Notes: generated by a model not told the origin, from the letters alone. A DNA stretch of 64,000 bases from Macrolepiota albuminosa (GCA_027475525.1 JAMWFC010000120.1:434001-498000); one strand, 5' to 3'; positions 43,721 to 56,865 are shown, counted from the stretch's first letter. A program made the numbers and translations.

Positions 43721-46700
43721 TTACATTTGTAAACCATTAAGAACTTCTTGATACACAATATTTGCAGTCGCTCTTGATGTATTTTCTTCTGACAAAATCA
43801 CCTTGATACGATCTCCTGATGTGCATCGAGAAAGTGCAACATAGAGTTGGCCATGTGTAAAAACCGGTGATCGAAGGTCCAATCCAACATGCTTGACTGA
43901 TTGCCCTTGAGACTTGTTGATAGTCATAGCAAAGGCCAATCGAATTGGAAACTGTCTCCTGCGTAATGGTATGGGCAAATCCTCTTCAGAAGCATCTAGA
44001 TTGATCCTTGGAATCAAAACAGTTGAACCTGCAAACTTGGCATCTCCACTGATAATACGACATCTGAGGACTCTAGTGCTGATGTGAGTGACAATCATTC
44101 TTGTTCCATTGCAAAGTCCTTTGGTTGTGTCCAGATTCCTGAGAAGCATGACAGGAACTCCAATCTTCAAAGCCAGTTTAGCCAAAGGCAAACTACTGGC
44201 TTTCAAAGAGTTGAGATATTCCACAGGATATAATGCAAGGCCATCAGGATTCCTGTTATCAGAAAGAACAGAATCTGCACTCTGTAAGATCCTTTCTTCC
44301 CCTGGATACCTCTCTAGAACTTCTGCATTGATCTCCTCTATATCCGAGTTCTTGCCAGAGAGAATAGTCCGGTCCAGGTAATACTGATCATTTTGAGGAT
44401 GACCAATATCAGGATATGTGGAAGAAATCAATCCAGTGATAGAATTGTCATCACAGATCATCCTTTCAGGCAGTTTGACTGTTTCTCCAGGTCCTAGATT
44501 TTTCCCTGCACCAACATCCAACAACCAAGCTGCATGAGCAATATTGTCTACAGTCTGCTCCAACCGCATATTTTGGACCAAGTAATGGACTTGAATATTA
44601 TCCCAAAGTCGGCCCCTTTTGAGTGAAGCAGCAATCATCTGCTGTCTGAGTCCATGTGGAACCACTGGAAGAGTTTGCCTAAAGTCCCCTCCAAAAACCA
44701 CAGTGACTCCACCAAAGGAAATGTCATTATCGAAGATGTCTCTGAAGCTACGATCGACAGAGTCAATGGCATTTTTGTGTTGCATTGGAACTTCATCCCA
44801 AATAACAACTTTGGTGCGAAGTATGAGCTGTGATAACTGGGTTCCTCTCTTGATATTGGCAATGGATGTGTCAAGAGCAGGAATGGGAATTTTGAATCTT
44901 GAATGAGCTGTCCTACCCCCTTCCAACAATAAGGCAGCAATGCCAGATGATGCTACACATAATGCCACATCTCCATGAGAACGAACTGCAGCAGCCAGAG
45001 TATTGCAGACAAAGGTTTTGCCACATCCTCCAGCACTGTGAATGAATAGCATCCTGCCCAAATTGTTGTTCACAGAATCCATGACAGCATTGAAAGTTTC
45101 CAGTTGTTCCACATTGAACTTGGCTTTGTTTCCCTCCACTCTTTGCTTGAGGTCCTCAACATCATAATTAGTTTCATCTTCCAAAAGTCTATTGCCTAGA
45201 AGATTGATCAGTATTCAAGTCAATCTCTTATGCAAATGCCAATTACCTGGAACTATATTCCAATTCTGTTGAGCCTCTGGCATGTTGGGAAAGTCTTTCA
45301 GAGTTTTCCCAAAATTCATCAAAGTGTCATTGATGAGATAAAGGCCATAGTCATAGACATCTTCATTGGTAAAGACTCGGTCCCTGTATTGCCTAGTATG
45401 TTCCAATCTGTGTCGAAGATCATCACAGATAGAATGTTTGAATTCGTCCCATAGACCCTCAGGAGTGGCAGGAGCACAGTGGAATAGAATAGTGCAAAAC
45501 AGCTGCCTGAGAGCTGATCCTAGTTGGATTGGAGCAGCTTCAGTGAGACACTGCCTCCATTCTGCATCATCCTCCAAAAGACCTAGAGCCTTGCATGCTT
45601 CTTGATAAGTGGGATAGATATGGCCATTGACTGTCCTGAGATCAGCCCATGAAGTTGCATTGGTTACAACAGTCAAGAGCATCCTGAGATAGAACCTTTC
45701 TCCCTGTCTTGGTGAAGCAAAATACATCCTTCCAATTGCTGTCCCTCTCTGCCTCTCCTTCCAACTCCGTTTAGATGCTTCATAAACAAACTTGGTTGGA
45801 AAGTTCTGATAAGTGGTGTTATTATTGGGAAACCTGGTATTGGCTTCAAACCAAGCTGTGAGTGCAGTCTTGTCTGCATTAGGTCTAGCAGCCACCACCT
45901 GTATTGGTTCATCATCTGGGAAATAGACTTCATGCTGGTTTTCCAAATGCACAGGCAATCTGTACACTGAAGGATATTCAGCATGCATGTTGAATTCAAA
46001 GATGTGCCAGCAAGCCTCAGGAGCAGAAATGTATCTGGCATCCAAATGTTCCTTGATTTCATCCCTCTCCTCCCTAGCAATCTCCAAAGTTGTCCTATCA
46101 TGGCCCTTGTAGATGTACTTGTGAATGTATTTAATTGCATCCACTGAAGCACAGACTTCCACATTGATATGACATTGGAATTTGGCTGAGAGATATGGAT
46201 TGTATGGGACAACATTACGATTGTCATAACGACGACCATGCTTTTCAAAAAAGCGGCCATTGTTAGGTCTGGCATATTGGGGATAGCCATCATCACCATA
46301 CTGTGTAGCTTCCTGAAATTCCTTGGGATATCTCTTGGAACATTTGCCATCTACCATGCACTTGGCATTGGGAAAATCTGCTCCACATGGACCATGAACC
46401 ATATTGGTAGTAACAACCTAATAACAAAGGTCAGATACTGCATTGATAATTCAAGCAAAGCCAATACCTGATACAATTGAGGCTGAGTCACTGGATCAGG
46501 AATTTGAGCAGAAACAATAGTGTCCACATGAGCTGCATCTTTGATCTTGTCATGATGATGGAAAAAGATCAAGATATGTATATGTGGAAGTCCCCTCTTT
46601 TGAAATTCAATGGTATGGACAGATGCCACACATTTTCCAAATAGACCATCTTTTATGTCCTTCAAAAGAGCATTCTTCTTGAGTTCAAATACTCTGGCAA

Positions 46701-49700
46701 CAATATCTGGACGGTCAGAAGCTGTTTGCCTCTTTCCATTAACCATAGGTTCCTTTAGCAGAGCCTCTTCAATTTCTGGCCACTTTGGATTGGCAGTCAT
46801 GGTGATGAAGAGATCTGGTTTATGGAAATGCCTGCAAATAGCCATAGAGTCCTGGAATAATTGCTGCATGTGTCGTTCACTTCCAACATGAGAAGAGGGA
46901 AGGACTACCCGTCGGCTTTGCCTGCGTAAGTCTTCATCTCCAGCAGCCGCATCGACCACCCCTTGATACACTTCAGCCCTAATCTTCTTTTGATTGTGCC
47001 GGACCCAATTGAGCTTGTTCTGCTCAGTTGATGCCCATGCATCCACAACATATTGCTGAAACAGTCTGCCACTCCAAAGCAATGCAGCATTAGCTTCCAA
47101 AGCTCTTTGCTGCAGCCTATATGCATAATATGCAGTTTGGCTGACTTTTTTGGCTCTTTGTTCTCCTGCTGGTCCAAATTGAGATTGAATATCAGTGTGA
47201 AATCCAGGTTCTCCAGTTGGAAATATGAGGCTCTTTGTTCTCCTGCTGGTCCAAATTGAGATTGAATATCGGTGTGAAATCCAGGTTCTCCAGTTGGAAA
47301 TATGATAGTGTAATGCAGAGGTGTGTAATAGGGGTGTAGATGGCTGATTCGCTTCAATTGACCTCCATGCAGATGCAGGACTATGTCACGGTGATCTGAT
47401 CGTTCTTCAGAACCATCTCCTGGTATAATTGCAGCAACTCCTTCCTGTTCATTAGGGTTGTTATAGCGTCGATGGTCTCCAAAGTCAGCTCTAAGTTGAA
47501 CAGAAAGCCTTTGTGGTTGGCCTTCAGGAACTTCTGTCATAATCTGCTTTGCAAGCTTGTATAAGCCAATAAAGGGATTGACTCTATGAAGCATATCCTG
47601 CAAAGAGGCCATTATCTGAGGATCCAATCTAGAATTGCTTTCCTGACGAAAAGCCAATTGTTGATTGTGATCATAGAAGTAGAGTTGTGCATACACAGGA
47701 TGATCACCTTCAGTTGGAAGCAAAGCACCTGTCAGATGATGGAGCTCTCCATTAATCCTAAAGCTGTATGGTCCTGGAGCATTCATAATCGCATAATCAA
47801 TTTTGACTCCCAGAGATGTAAATGCAAAGGCTGCATTGTATTGGCGAATAGATGCTTTGAAAGCATCAGAAAGAGCATGATAGCCTTGGAGTAAGCCAAG
47901 CAATTCTGGTGGAGCATCTGCAAGTCTGGGCAAATCAATCTGCCCTTGTAAACAGCACATGCCAAACTTGGGATTACGTCTAGTAGACTTGGAGAGCTTT
48001 TCAGCATCAAAATGTAGAGCATGACAGTGTGGGCATGCAATATCCATAGAACCAAGATAGTGTGAAGGGGATCCATCTATATAATGCTGTCTTCCTGTTG
48101 GAAGAGCATTCCTAGGCTGAACATCATCAGGTTCTTGAATCCTTTGTAAGACAGGAGGTGCTGGTATATTCTGCTGCATGACATTCCCAGGTAGATCCAC
48201 ATACTCCAAGTTAGGAGGTGCTGGTAGATTTTGCTGTCTATTATCTCCAGGTGGATCCACATATTCCAAGTCCTCCTCCATATTCTCAGCAGGATTATTC
48301 CTAGGATCATCCAGTAGATTTGGATCAATCTCATTGTCTATGGGATGCTCCAAATACTCCAAAGGATTTTGAAGCATTTCATCAAAAGCTGCATGGATAT
48401 TTTGTAATCCATGAGGATCCAAATCATTGAAATCCTCTTCAAGATCAGCTAAATGTTGCTGTTGCCAGTTTTGTAAGATCCTTTCAGCCCTAGCCTGATT
48501 CAAAGGCCTATGTTCAGGATTGAGATCTACATCCTGTTAATCTTTCTTAGTCAATGCAACTTTTAAAAGTTGTCTTTGTCTCACCTCTAGCTGATGTAAA
48601 GCCCTTTGTGCCTCTGCTACTGCTTGCTCTTCAGCTATAGCAATATCTCTGAGCTGTTGTTGCTCATGCAATACTGCTAATGCCTGTTGTTGCCTTTGCC
48701 ACTCTTGTTGCCTCTCCTCCTCTTCAGCCATAGCAATATGTCTGAGCTGTTGCTGCTCTTGTAACACTGCTAGTGCCTGCCGTTGTCTATCCTGCTCCTC
48801 AGCTGCAGCAATATGCCTCAACCTTTGTTGGTCTTGCAATGCTGCTAATGATTGTGCTTGTATAGGAGCAACCTGCTGGTTAATTTGTCTTCCTCTATTC
48901 CCAGGTGCAGGTGGCAGTGGTAGTGGCATTGTGAAGTTTGGCAAAGCAGCTCTATGCAAAGCAGGCATTCTAGGTATAGGATTCTGTAAAGGAGCATCCC
49001 AACCTTCAGGCAAATGAGTTTCAGGTATACTCATAGCAGTCCCACCAACTACAGGCTGATTGACTGATCCCACTCTATGATCTCTTCCATGCACAGTAGC
49101 TGGTAGAGGTGCTACTATTGAAGGCACATAAGGAGCTCTATATGCAGGAAGAGGTAGAGGTGGTATCATTCTAGGAATTGGATTTTGCAAAGGAGCATTC
49201 CATCCTTCAGGTAAATGAGTTTCAGGAATAGCCCTAGCAAATAGATCCTCAGCAACAGTTGGTGGTCTAAGAGGCCTCCTCAAAGAGCTAGAAGGATTTT
49301 CCCTAGAGCTTGAAGCAATCTGATTATCTCCCCCAGTTCTCATATCCCTCAATCCTGTATTTCCCCCAGATATATCAGAGCTTGAAGCAATCTGATTATT
49401 TCCCCCAGTTCTCATATCCCCTAATCTTGTGATTCCAAGTTGTACATCCTCAGATGCAAATAAATCCACAGCAACAGTTGGTCCAATAGGCCTCTCTAAA
49501 GAGCTAGAGGCAATCTGACTATTTCTTCCAATTCTTATATCCCCAGATCCCATATCCCCAGTTCCATAATGAAGTGGTATAACCACTGAAGTAGATCTTC
49601 TACTTCTATTTGCACGACGCTCATCAGGATCAGTCATTTGTAACTGTTGTAGCCTGCTTTGAATCCTAGCCTGCTGTCTTTGACCTTCAGGAGTACTGGG

Positions 49701-49731
49701 TTCGTTATTAGAATGAGTAGTTGAAGATTGC
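43721..49731 (-). CDS. Helitron Rep-helicase (RepHel)
   Basis: Exons 49731-48585, 48533-46468, 46417-45247 and 45195-43721; introns of 50-57 bp remove every apparent stop, and the frame jump near 47200 is a 77-bp artefact. There may be further 5' exons beyond 49789; ATG 49637 is an alternative start. N-terminus: Gln-rich coiled coil with internal repeats (ETHLPEGW twice, EQQQLRHIA repeats). Then a CPHC...CC zinc motif (near 48030) and the Helitron N-domain. The Rep domain has HUH as HIH (near 46575) and the two-tyrosine motif YIHKYIYKG (near 46110). A PIF1-type helicase completes it: Walker A GGCGKT, Walker B WDEVPM, GGDFRQ, and NKSQGQ with ALSRC. It nicks, unwinds and transfers one strand. 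All catalytic motifs are present, so it may be active. Confidence 0.9.
47152..47305. repeat. 77-bp head-to-tail duplication, one mismatch (likely assembly artefact)
   Basis: Copies 47152-47228 and 47229-47305 differ at one A/G and break the Rep frame. Confidence 0.9.
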
Positions 49732-50338
49732 CTGAAAGAATAGTTTTTTAAGCATTTTCATAGCTTAAAACTATTGAAAGACACTTACATGATGAGTATA
49801 TCAATAGCTCAAAATTGTCCAAGTATTACTGTAAGCTGAATAGAATTTTTCTTGATTTTTTTGAATTTTATAAGCATTTATAAAGCTCAAAAACAATAAA
49901 AGTCACTTACTACAATAGCCCAAACTTTTACTATTAGCTGAATTGAATTTTTCCTGATTTTTCTGTGATTTTTTCGAATTTTTTAAGCATTTTCTAAGCT
50001 CAAATACATTAAAAATCACTTACAATGATCAATCAATAGCTGAAAGTTGTCGAGCTATTGAATGTTTGTTAAGGATCATCAATCAATCAATCAATCATTA
50101 CTTACTTTGTAGTTGAGTGTGAAAATTTCGCTATAAGAATGTTTGTTAATAGTCATCAATCAATCAATCAGTCAATACTTACTTTGTAATCAAATTTCGA
50201 AGTTGTAGCTAGATCAATCATTTATTAATATCTATCAATCAATCAATCAATCAATACTTACTTTGTAATCGAGTTTCGAAGCGTTGCTATAAGAATGGTT
50301 ATTAATATTTGTAAATCAATCAATCAATCAACACTTAC
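49732..50338 (-). repeat. Array of reiterated splice-donor units upstream of RepHel
   Basis: Seven GTAAGT sites on the minus strand (plus-strand ACTTAC at 49783, 49905, 50018, 50100, 50177, 50256 and 50333) stand in two sets of diverged repeats: three of 113-122 bp with a TGAGCT...TGCTTA...TTCAG intron-like body, and four of 77-82 bp with ACAAAGTAAGT followed by (TTGA)n. The first unit, 49788-49732, is a plausible 57-bp intron ending CAG. Confidence 0.7.
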
Positions 50339-50465
50339 TTTGTAGTGTAGTTTACTCACTACAACGTTGAAACCGTGGAAAAATTGATGCTGTTTGGTTT
50401 AAGATCATGCGAGGCGTGAAAACTGGTGTCCACTAAATCGCGTTTTGGCCTCGGCCACATTCACA

Positions 50466-52109
50466 CACTCCGAATACCTTCCACATGTGTCTGAGAGATA
50501 TTGTACATTTAAATATTCATTATACACTCTTTTTCATTGAATAATATCTGTTTTTTTTCTTTTCTACTGAAAAACTGACCGAAAAACAAACGAAAAAGGC
50601 AAGTATTTGTCAGCCTTAGTCAGAAACTGTCAAAACTGACTAATCAATCATTCCCACGAAACGGTCGTCCCATATACTATAGATCAGCTGATGTGGCCAT
50701 CAAGACTGCTGACCCTCATGCCGCTTTGTGCTTTAGATATTCCACTACTTCGAGTTTGAAAATATGTACAAGTAATTTGATATATTCTGTTGGATCTATA
50801 TAAGGTATATCGTGGCTCCTAGCAGCCAATAACTGTAGATGCTTTACTATTTAAAGCTGCAAATACTTTTGTGTTGATTCCTTTGTGACCAATGGATACT
50901 GATTCAGTACTAGCTGTAACTGGATAGACAGGATCAAATGCAACCTCTTACTTTCCTCATCATTTAAGGATTCCAGTTTGGACTCTAAGTCCAGAACTCT
51001 CCTGCAGCTGTTTGCCAACCCCTTCATGCAACTCTTGAGTGCACCTTTCCTCACTGTATGACATCATTGTCCTCCTTACTGACCATTATAGTTGGTCCTT
51101 GCTTCAGTCCATGTGTCATTGATGATGATGGTTCTGGTTCAGTGTCAGTGTCTGCCACATACTCCAATGTTGAAGACAGGCAAAGCACAGGGGACAGAAA
51201 CTGTCACTAAAGCTGAAGTCCAAGGTCAGAAAGAGTATTTATTGAGCAAAATAAAGTACTACTAACCTGAAGTCCAAAGTCAGAAAGAGTGAGGACTTCA
51301 GATAATTTATCTATAGTTTATATACTGCTGGAAAACTATATACATGTGAATAAAGAATAATCACATAGAAGATACATGTGATAGAATGAACTTGGAGTAG
51401 AATGATGATCATAATAGATAGTGGAATGCATGTAACAAGGCAATTTCAACATCCAAATGCTGCTTTGTTGATGCAGTTTGGAATGGAGTGCTGTGCGTGA
51501 AAGTGCTGTTTTGCACCATTTCCAAATACTGGGTAAAGTCTGGTTGACCTTCAGGCTGGACAGATGAGCTCTTGGGCAATACCAGGTACATCAATAAAGG
51601 CATTTGGCTTGCTGGCAGCGATACTCCTGAGACCATGGATCTCTCCTCTGGTTTACTACCAGGCTGTACAATGGACATTATGGATAGCCCACTTAGCATT
51701 CCAAAGCTTGTGCTAACATTGTGAGGTATCTTTTCATCCTGCTTTGGTGGGGGCTGGTAAGTAGATGTGGGTTGTGTCATGACAGCTTGAGACACAGGTG
51801 GGTCACCTGTATTTGGGGCTGGGAAAGAGGGTTCTAGATTAAGAGAGCTAGTCATAAAAACATGTTTTTAACATGATGCTAACAGAAATTGAGAGTTTTT
51901 GTGATAAGTTGCCTAGTCAGTAACAAGCCTAGAGTCTAAAGCTGATAGCAGAAGATTTAAAAAAATGTAACCATTGGTTATAAGCTAGAACTATCTTGTG
52001 TGTATCATACAGTGCTAAATTAGACTGCAGTATTGGATTTGACTAAAACTAGAGTAAATACAAGATGTTATCTTATATAATACTATATGTTGTGCTAATA
52101 GTGTCCTTG
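50466..52109. other. AT-rich, CpG-poor interval without a recognised gene
   Basis: A Pro/Ser/Thr-rich minus-strand frame of 148 codons (51855-51409) could be a gag fragment, but nothing confirms it. A 22-bp phrase (CTGAAGTCCAA(G/A)GTCAGAAAG) is repeated near 51212 and 51269. Confidence 0.4.
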
Positions 52110-52599
52110 ATGCATGACAATCTGTTACATTCCAATTGGTCAGGCTACTCTGGAGTATGGTTAGAAAATTCTCAACAGATGTTGTAAGTGCTAATGTCAG
52201 CACTAAACATCATATCAATTTCTGATAGGTTAAAATATCAGGCTTCAGTATATCCTGTGCTATTGTTATTGATTCTTTATACTTCTGATTGAGGTGCCTC
52301 AACAAATGGCAGCATCTAATGCTAATCCCTTTTGGAATTGATTAGGATTTGGTCAAAGTCACCTCTCTGCCATCATGCTAGCATTATATGTTCTGAGCCT
52401 CCTAAATCCTTGAAGTCAATGGATAGTGTATGCTAAAGGACTGACAAATGGTGGTTGAGACTGATAAGTAAAGCTTATAACAAAGCATTAAAGCCAGAGA
52501 TATCCTGTGTCTAAGAAGGTTGCTCAAGTCTTCAGACTGACAATTGTTGGTAGGCCTATAGTGTCCCTTAATGTACTCAGCCCAAGGAGAAGCCTATCA
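52110..52599 (-). repeat. Relic E LTR
   Basis: Aligns with 4480-4957 of B (for example ATTGAGGTGCCT preserved, end AAGCCTATCA). The part corresponding to the first half of the LTR is not recognisable. Confidence 0.75.
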
Positions 52600-53450
52600 A
52601 TGGCACTACAGGAGGGGTGGGAAGAAGCTCCCATAGACATTGAGATGTGAAATGAGTCCAGTTAGGAAGAGAAGGAGAAGGCTGAAGTGGTGGCAATAAA
52701 AGGGGATAAGAATGCTAAGAGTAAAGAAGATGAGACTTTGGCAATACAGAGAGAAGGTGCAGAGGAGGAGGTACCAAGGGAGAAGCTCAAGTGGTAGTGG
52801 TTACCACCTTATAGGACCACTGCCTCATGGGCAAGAGAAGTCTCTGATAAGGAAGACCTTGCTGGCTTGGAGCCTTGTCTGCATGTAGTTGCCAGAATTA
52901 AACCTGCTTAGACTCTCCCACCACAGCTGACTATTACTGGCAATGCTTTCAACTGGCTGAGTCAAGACTTAGTCTATTTTGTTGTAGCACTGCATCCTCA
53001 TGAGATGTTGAAGAGGTTTGCTAAGAGAGTGGCAACAATGGAGGAGGTGATGGTAAGAGAACAGGAGTGCATCTGGGCTCAGCTCATGGCACTGAGACTT
53101 TGGTACTCCAATCTAAGGCATAGTTTTGCCATGTTATAGCATTATCAAGATGACTGTCAAACTGGCATAGACTGGCAGACTATCAACAATATTCAGCCCA
53201 GCAACCTTTTGCCTCTTTGCAACTCTTTCTTGCTGATCTTAGATGATAGCTTATCAATAGATGATGATAGTAATTAGATGAATCTTAGCATGGATAGGCC
53301 ATTTATTTTATAGCTTTTTGTACTCCCACCTTATTTTGTATGTATAATTTTGGATCTGTTTTTAAGTGAACTGAATAAAATGATAAGAGAAATGCAAAGG
53401 GAAACACTCAGTAAGTTATCATAGCAAAAAACCCTTGATAAGAGTTGCAC
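52600..53450 (+). pseudogene. Relic E: remnant of antisense cargo gene 1
   Basis: The last part (53130-53270) resembles the coiled-coil end of B gene 1, and 53393-53440 matches B at 7360-7405 (GGGAAACACTCAGTA). The part before 53000 is acidic and Lys/Glu-rich but too decayed to align by eye. No open frame remains. Confidence 0.5.
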
Positions 53451-53639
53451 AAAGCGCTAAACATTGGTGACACACTAGTGATGCATCTTGATTATATAAG
53501 AAAATGTCTGTAAAGTATAGTACAGTAAGTGTCAGCAAGAAAGATAAGTAAAGTAAGTAATAGAAAGAAAGAGCTTAACATTATTGTATAATATTTTCTA
53601 GTTGTTTTCTTCTTCAAATATAGTCAGCAAGTCATTATT

Positions 53640-56014
53640 GTTCAATAACTCTGTTTCTTCAAGTTCTCAGAGTTTAGTAGTATTGATATCTAGCACCTCA
53701 AGCAGCAAGTCAATTTGTTTTCTGACAAGGTATGGCAACAAATGAAAAATGGCAATGAATCTGTGCAAGACTGAGCCATCTAGTTTACAAAGCACATAAG
53801 CACCTTCATGGTTATGAGAGATAATTACCAAAAGCCTTAGATAGTGTGGTGGCATCTTTTTGTTGTGGGACATCTCTATTTTAGAGTTGCACATAAGCAC
53901 TAGCACTCCTTTCAGGAAGTTTTAATCTTTGATGGTGGCACTATGGTTTGTTTTGAACTGGAGAACTGCTTGGTGATGGGCACTAAAAACCACTTTCTGA
54001 AGTTGCTCTAAGTCTTCTTTTCTCCATTGAAGGGCAATGGCTTGTCTGACAATCAGGTTGGTAGTTGCTAAGATGCTATTGGGGGCTGGTTAGAGGTATG
54101 TGGATTCTATGATGTTAGCAGGAAATAGAGGGTAGGTGCTAGTAGCCATGTAATAGAGAGAACAATATATGCACTTACAAATTGTGACTCTTTCTGACCA
54201 AAAGACTAAGTATGTTGCTTCACTCCAACAAGATTTGTCACCATTGACTGCCTTGAAGAGTGCCTGCCAAACATCAAAATAAGGTCTCTCTACCAAGCTA
54301 TTGGCATGCTTGTTATAGCCTGATACCCAGATGTGATGAATATTGTACTTTTTGGCAAGATATGTTAGCACTTTAGTTATTGATGCACTGTTGTCCATGA
54401 CAATCTTTCTTAGTACTCTCTAATAGCAAATGATATTTTTAAATAACCACTTAGTGACTGCTTCAGTATTTTTTCCTTGAAGCATTTAAAAAATAGGCCA
54501 GTAGATTAGTAAACAGCAACCTTGAAGAATGTATTTGTAATGACCTAACTTGGGCATGTGCATAGTATCAATATAAATTTTACTGAAGAGAGAAGCTGGC
54601 ATTGCAACAGTTGGCAGCATAAGTACTTGGCAGGTTTGTTGAATTTGACAGAGGTGGCAAGTCCAAATGTACCAGGTGACATCAGCACTAGCATGTGGCT
54701 ACTAAAATTGCTCCAAGAGAAAGGCCTGGGTAGCATAGAGACCTCTATGTCCAAGCTCATTGTGCATAGTGTGCAAAATTTGTAGGCAACCATCAGGCTT
54801 GATGACCAGCTTATGAGCACCATCTCAATTTTGTTGCCAAAAGCAGTTGTTGGCAAAGAAGAAGTGTGTAGTATAATGGATAAATGTGGCATATTGTTTG
54901 TTGGTAAGGTCTGCCAGTCACTTGAGGTCTTGAATCCATTGTTCAACTATTACCAAACACTTGTCTTCCATTTTTGCCTTAGCAGATCATGGTATAGCAT
55001 TGTATATCAGATTTTAGCTATCCTCTCTTAGCAGGTAAGGCTCCTGTATGATTTTCACTAGAGAGGAATCTTGGCTGAAGATGCTTGCTATGTAGAAAGT
55101 AAGCAGCATGCTAAAGGCCTCAAGTTAGTAAGGGACAATGGGATGTAAAAGGATGCTGGTTGACTGTTGCCAATACAGAAGTGGAATCAGTTGTTGGATA
55201 GATGCATAAAGCCATGCAATTGGTAAACCCAGTCCTCGAAATCACTATCTTCCTGTAGGTCTGCTGCTAGGTCACCAGATTGCCATGGTCATCTAAGAGT
55301 CCATCTGGTCTGTAACAGGAGCTCTTGATATGAACCAACTCAAAATGAAACATGAAGATGGCTACTACTCAACAATTCATACTAGCAGATGGCTGGATGT
55401 CAGGATTCTGAAGTATGCCTTTGATATACCTAGCATTGACTTTTACAATAAGGTTCTGCATGCCAATCAGATACATCTTTAGTAACTGAAAGGCTTTAAA
55501 GAGTCCATAAAGCTCTAGCTTGAGCTGACTACAGTGGGATTCTCAGTTGTTTAGCATAATAGATCCAAAGTGGTTGTAGCATTGTTGTTTCCAATTGTTG
55601 CTAAGGCATTGGCACAAGAAAGTAGCCAATGGCAATGTATGAGGTATCTACCGCTAAGATAACAGGGTCAGCAGAAGCATAGTCAATGAGGATAAAAGGT
55701 TTGGTGTCTTGTAAGGCTTTTACTAGGTCTTGTTGGGCATTGATCTGGTCTGGCCCAAATTCAAAGGGCTCATTGGTGCAGGTGAGTTGGTTAAGGGCAT
55801 GTGCATGATAAGCAAAGTTTTTGATGAAAATCAGGAGCATGCCAACAGTACTGAGAAAGGCATATACTTCAGAAAGATCATGGCAAGGACCCCATTGTTC
55901 CAGAAATGCTAGGCAAGACTTGTCAGGAATGTGCCCAGCCAGAATACAGACTGTGTTGATGTTGGCACCCCTATCTAGCCACCATCTGAACCTCTCAGCC
56001 CTATCCTGCTCCAT
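53640..56014 (-). pseudogene. Relic E: pol remnant
   Basis: Integrase tail (NSKIEMSHNKKM versus NSKIEVTHNKKM in B), integrase core (54398-54090; SGYNKHANSLVERPYFDV), zinc module, RNase H and RT palm (56014-55601; LSEVYAFLSTVGMLLIFI). Many stops and frame changes; CpG nearly gone. Confidence 0.85.
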
Positions 56015-56865
56015 CCCTGTCTTGGCATTGACATCAGACAGGTCAGCTGGTCTTTAGACCCACTCTACTTGCCAGCAGGCCTTTATGCTATTGACTGGCT
56101 TGCTCATACTGATTGTTGCTTAATTATTAGTGCTTAGTACATACTGGCCCTGTTAGTCAATATGTCATAGTCATAGTATGTCTGATGTAGTATATAAGTA
56201 GGATAGATGGATGAAACATTCTCAGTCCTGGCAATAGCATTGCTTCTGGGTCTATACACTAGCATAACTGTGAGCTCCTCGGTGATGATCTTGCCATCTG
56301 TCTTCACTCTTCTGCTCTGCTCTTTGTCTGCCAGCTGCTTGTTACTGTGCTTGCTTGATGCTCACTCCCCTTGGTGGTGGGCTTGAGTGGTTGATACATC
56401 TGCTTGGCTTTTTACAATAGAGTGCCTCTTTACAATGACCTATTCTTTATCTGTCCTCTCAGCTTTTTTTTACTGCCCCAACTCTCTTGGCCCTGCCAAC
56501 AGCTTATGACAGACCATTGGATCATGTTCTAGGACATCTGATCACTGAACACATCAACTTCCTTCTCCATTAGGCTTTTTTTAATCATAACCTCTCTTTC
56601 AAGCCCTGACCCCCTCAAAAACACTCCTGAGTTCTTCTAACTAGATAAAAGCCCCTGCTTAATCTGTTTTAATTTCTTTATCTCAGAAGACTATTTCTAC
56701 TGTCAATGATGATAATATTTTGAATAGCAATAGTAATGCTAATATCTTATTGGACTATGTACATTTTTAAAATTGAACATCAATATTCCATATATATTAA
56801 TCTTTATTTTAATACAAGCTACAAAAAATACTAACACCAATGCAAATACATGTTTATAATTGAAA
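56015..56865. other. Unassigned CpG-poor interval
   Basis: No gene, repeat or LTR recognised. Confidence 0.4.

Larger units (their letters stand above)
43238..50465 (-). mobile_element. Helitron with complete Rep-helicase gene
   Basis: Rolling-circle transposon; ends inferred, not proven. The 3' side (left) has a strong hairpin at 43238-43282. The 5' side is placed near 50465, where CpG content rises locally. The interior is CpG-depleted but the gene is open. No CTRR end directly behind the hairpin could be confirmed. Confidence 0.7.
52110..56014 (-). mobile_element. Relic E: old CpG-decayed relative of element B
   Basis: LTR, cargo and pol remnants in the same order and orientation as in B, with C-to-T and G-to-A differences throughout. 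It lacks counterparts of antisense genes 2 and 3. Truncated inside RT at 56014. Confidence 0.8.

Noticed and set aside
9149..47305. 77-bp tandem repeats as a minisatellite or a transposition footprint
   Set aside because: The same period in unrelated sequences, always exactly two copies, fits unmerged k-mer overlaps.
43721..49637. Helitron gene as a multiply broken pseudogene
   Set aside because: Stops and shifts vanish with well-formed 50-57 bp introns and one assembly repeat.
50041..50345. CRISPR-like array in the AATC-rich repeats
   Set aside because: Units are diverged microsatellite-bearing tandem repeats in a eukaryote, without conserved repeats and unique spacers.
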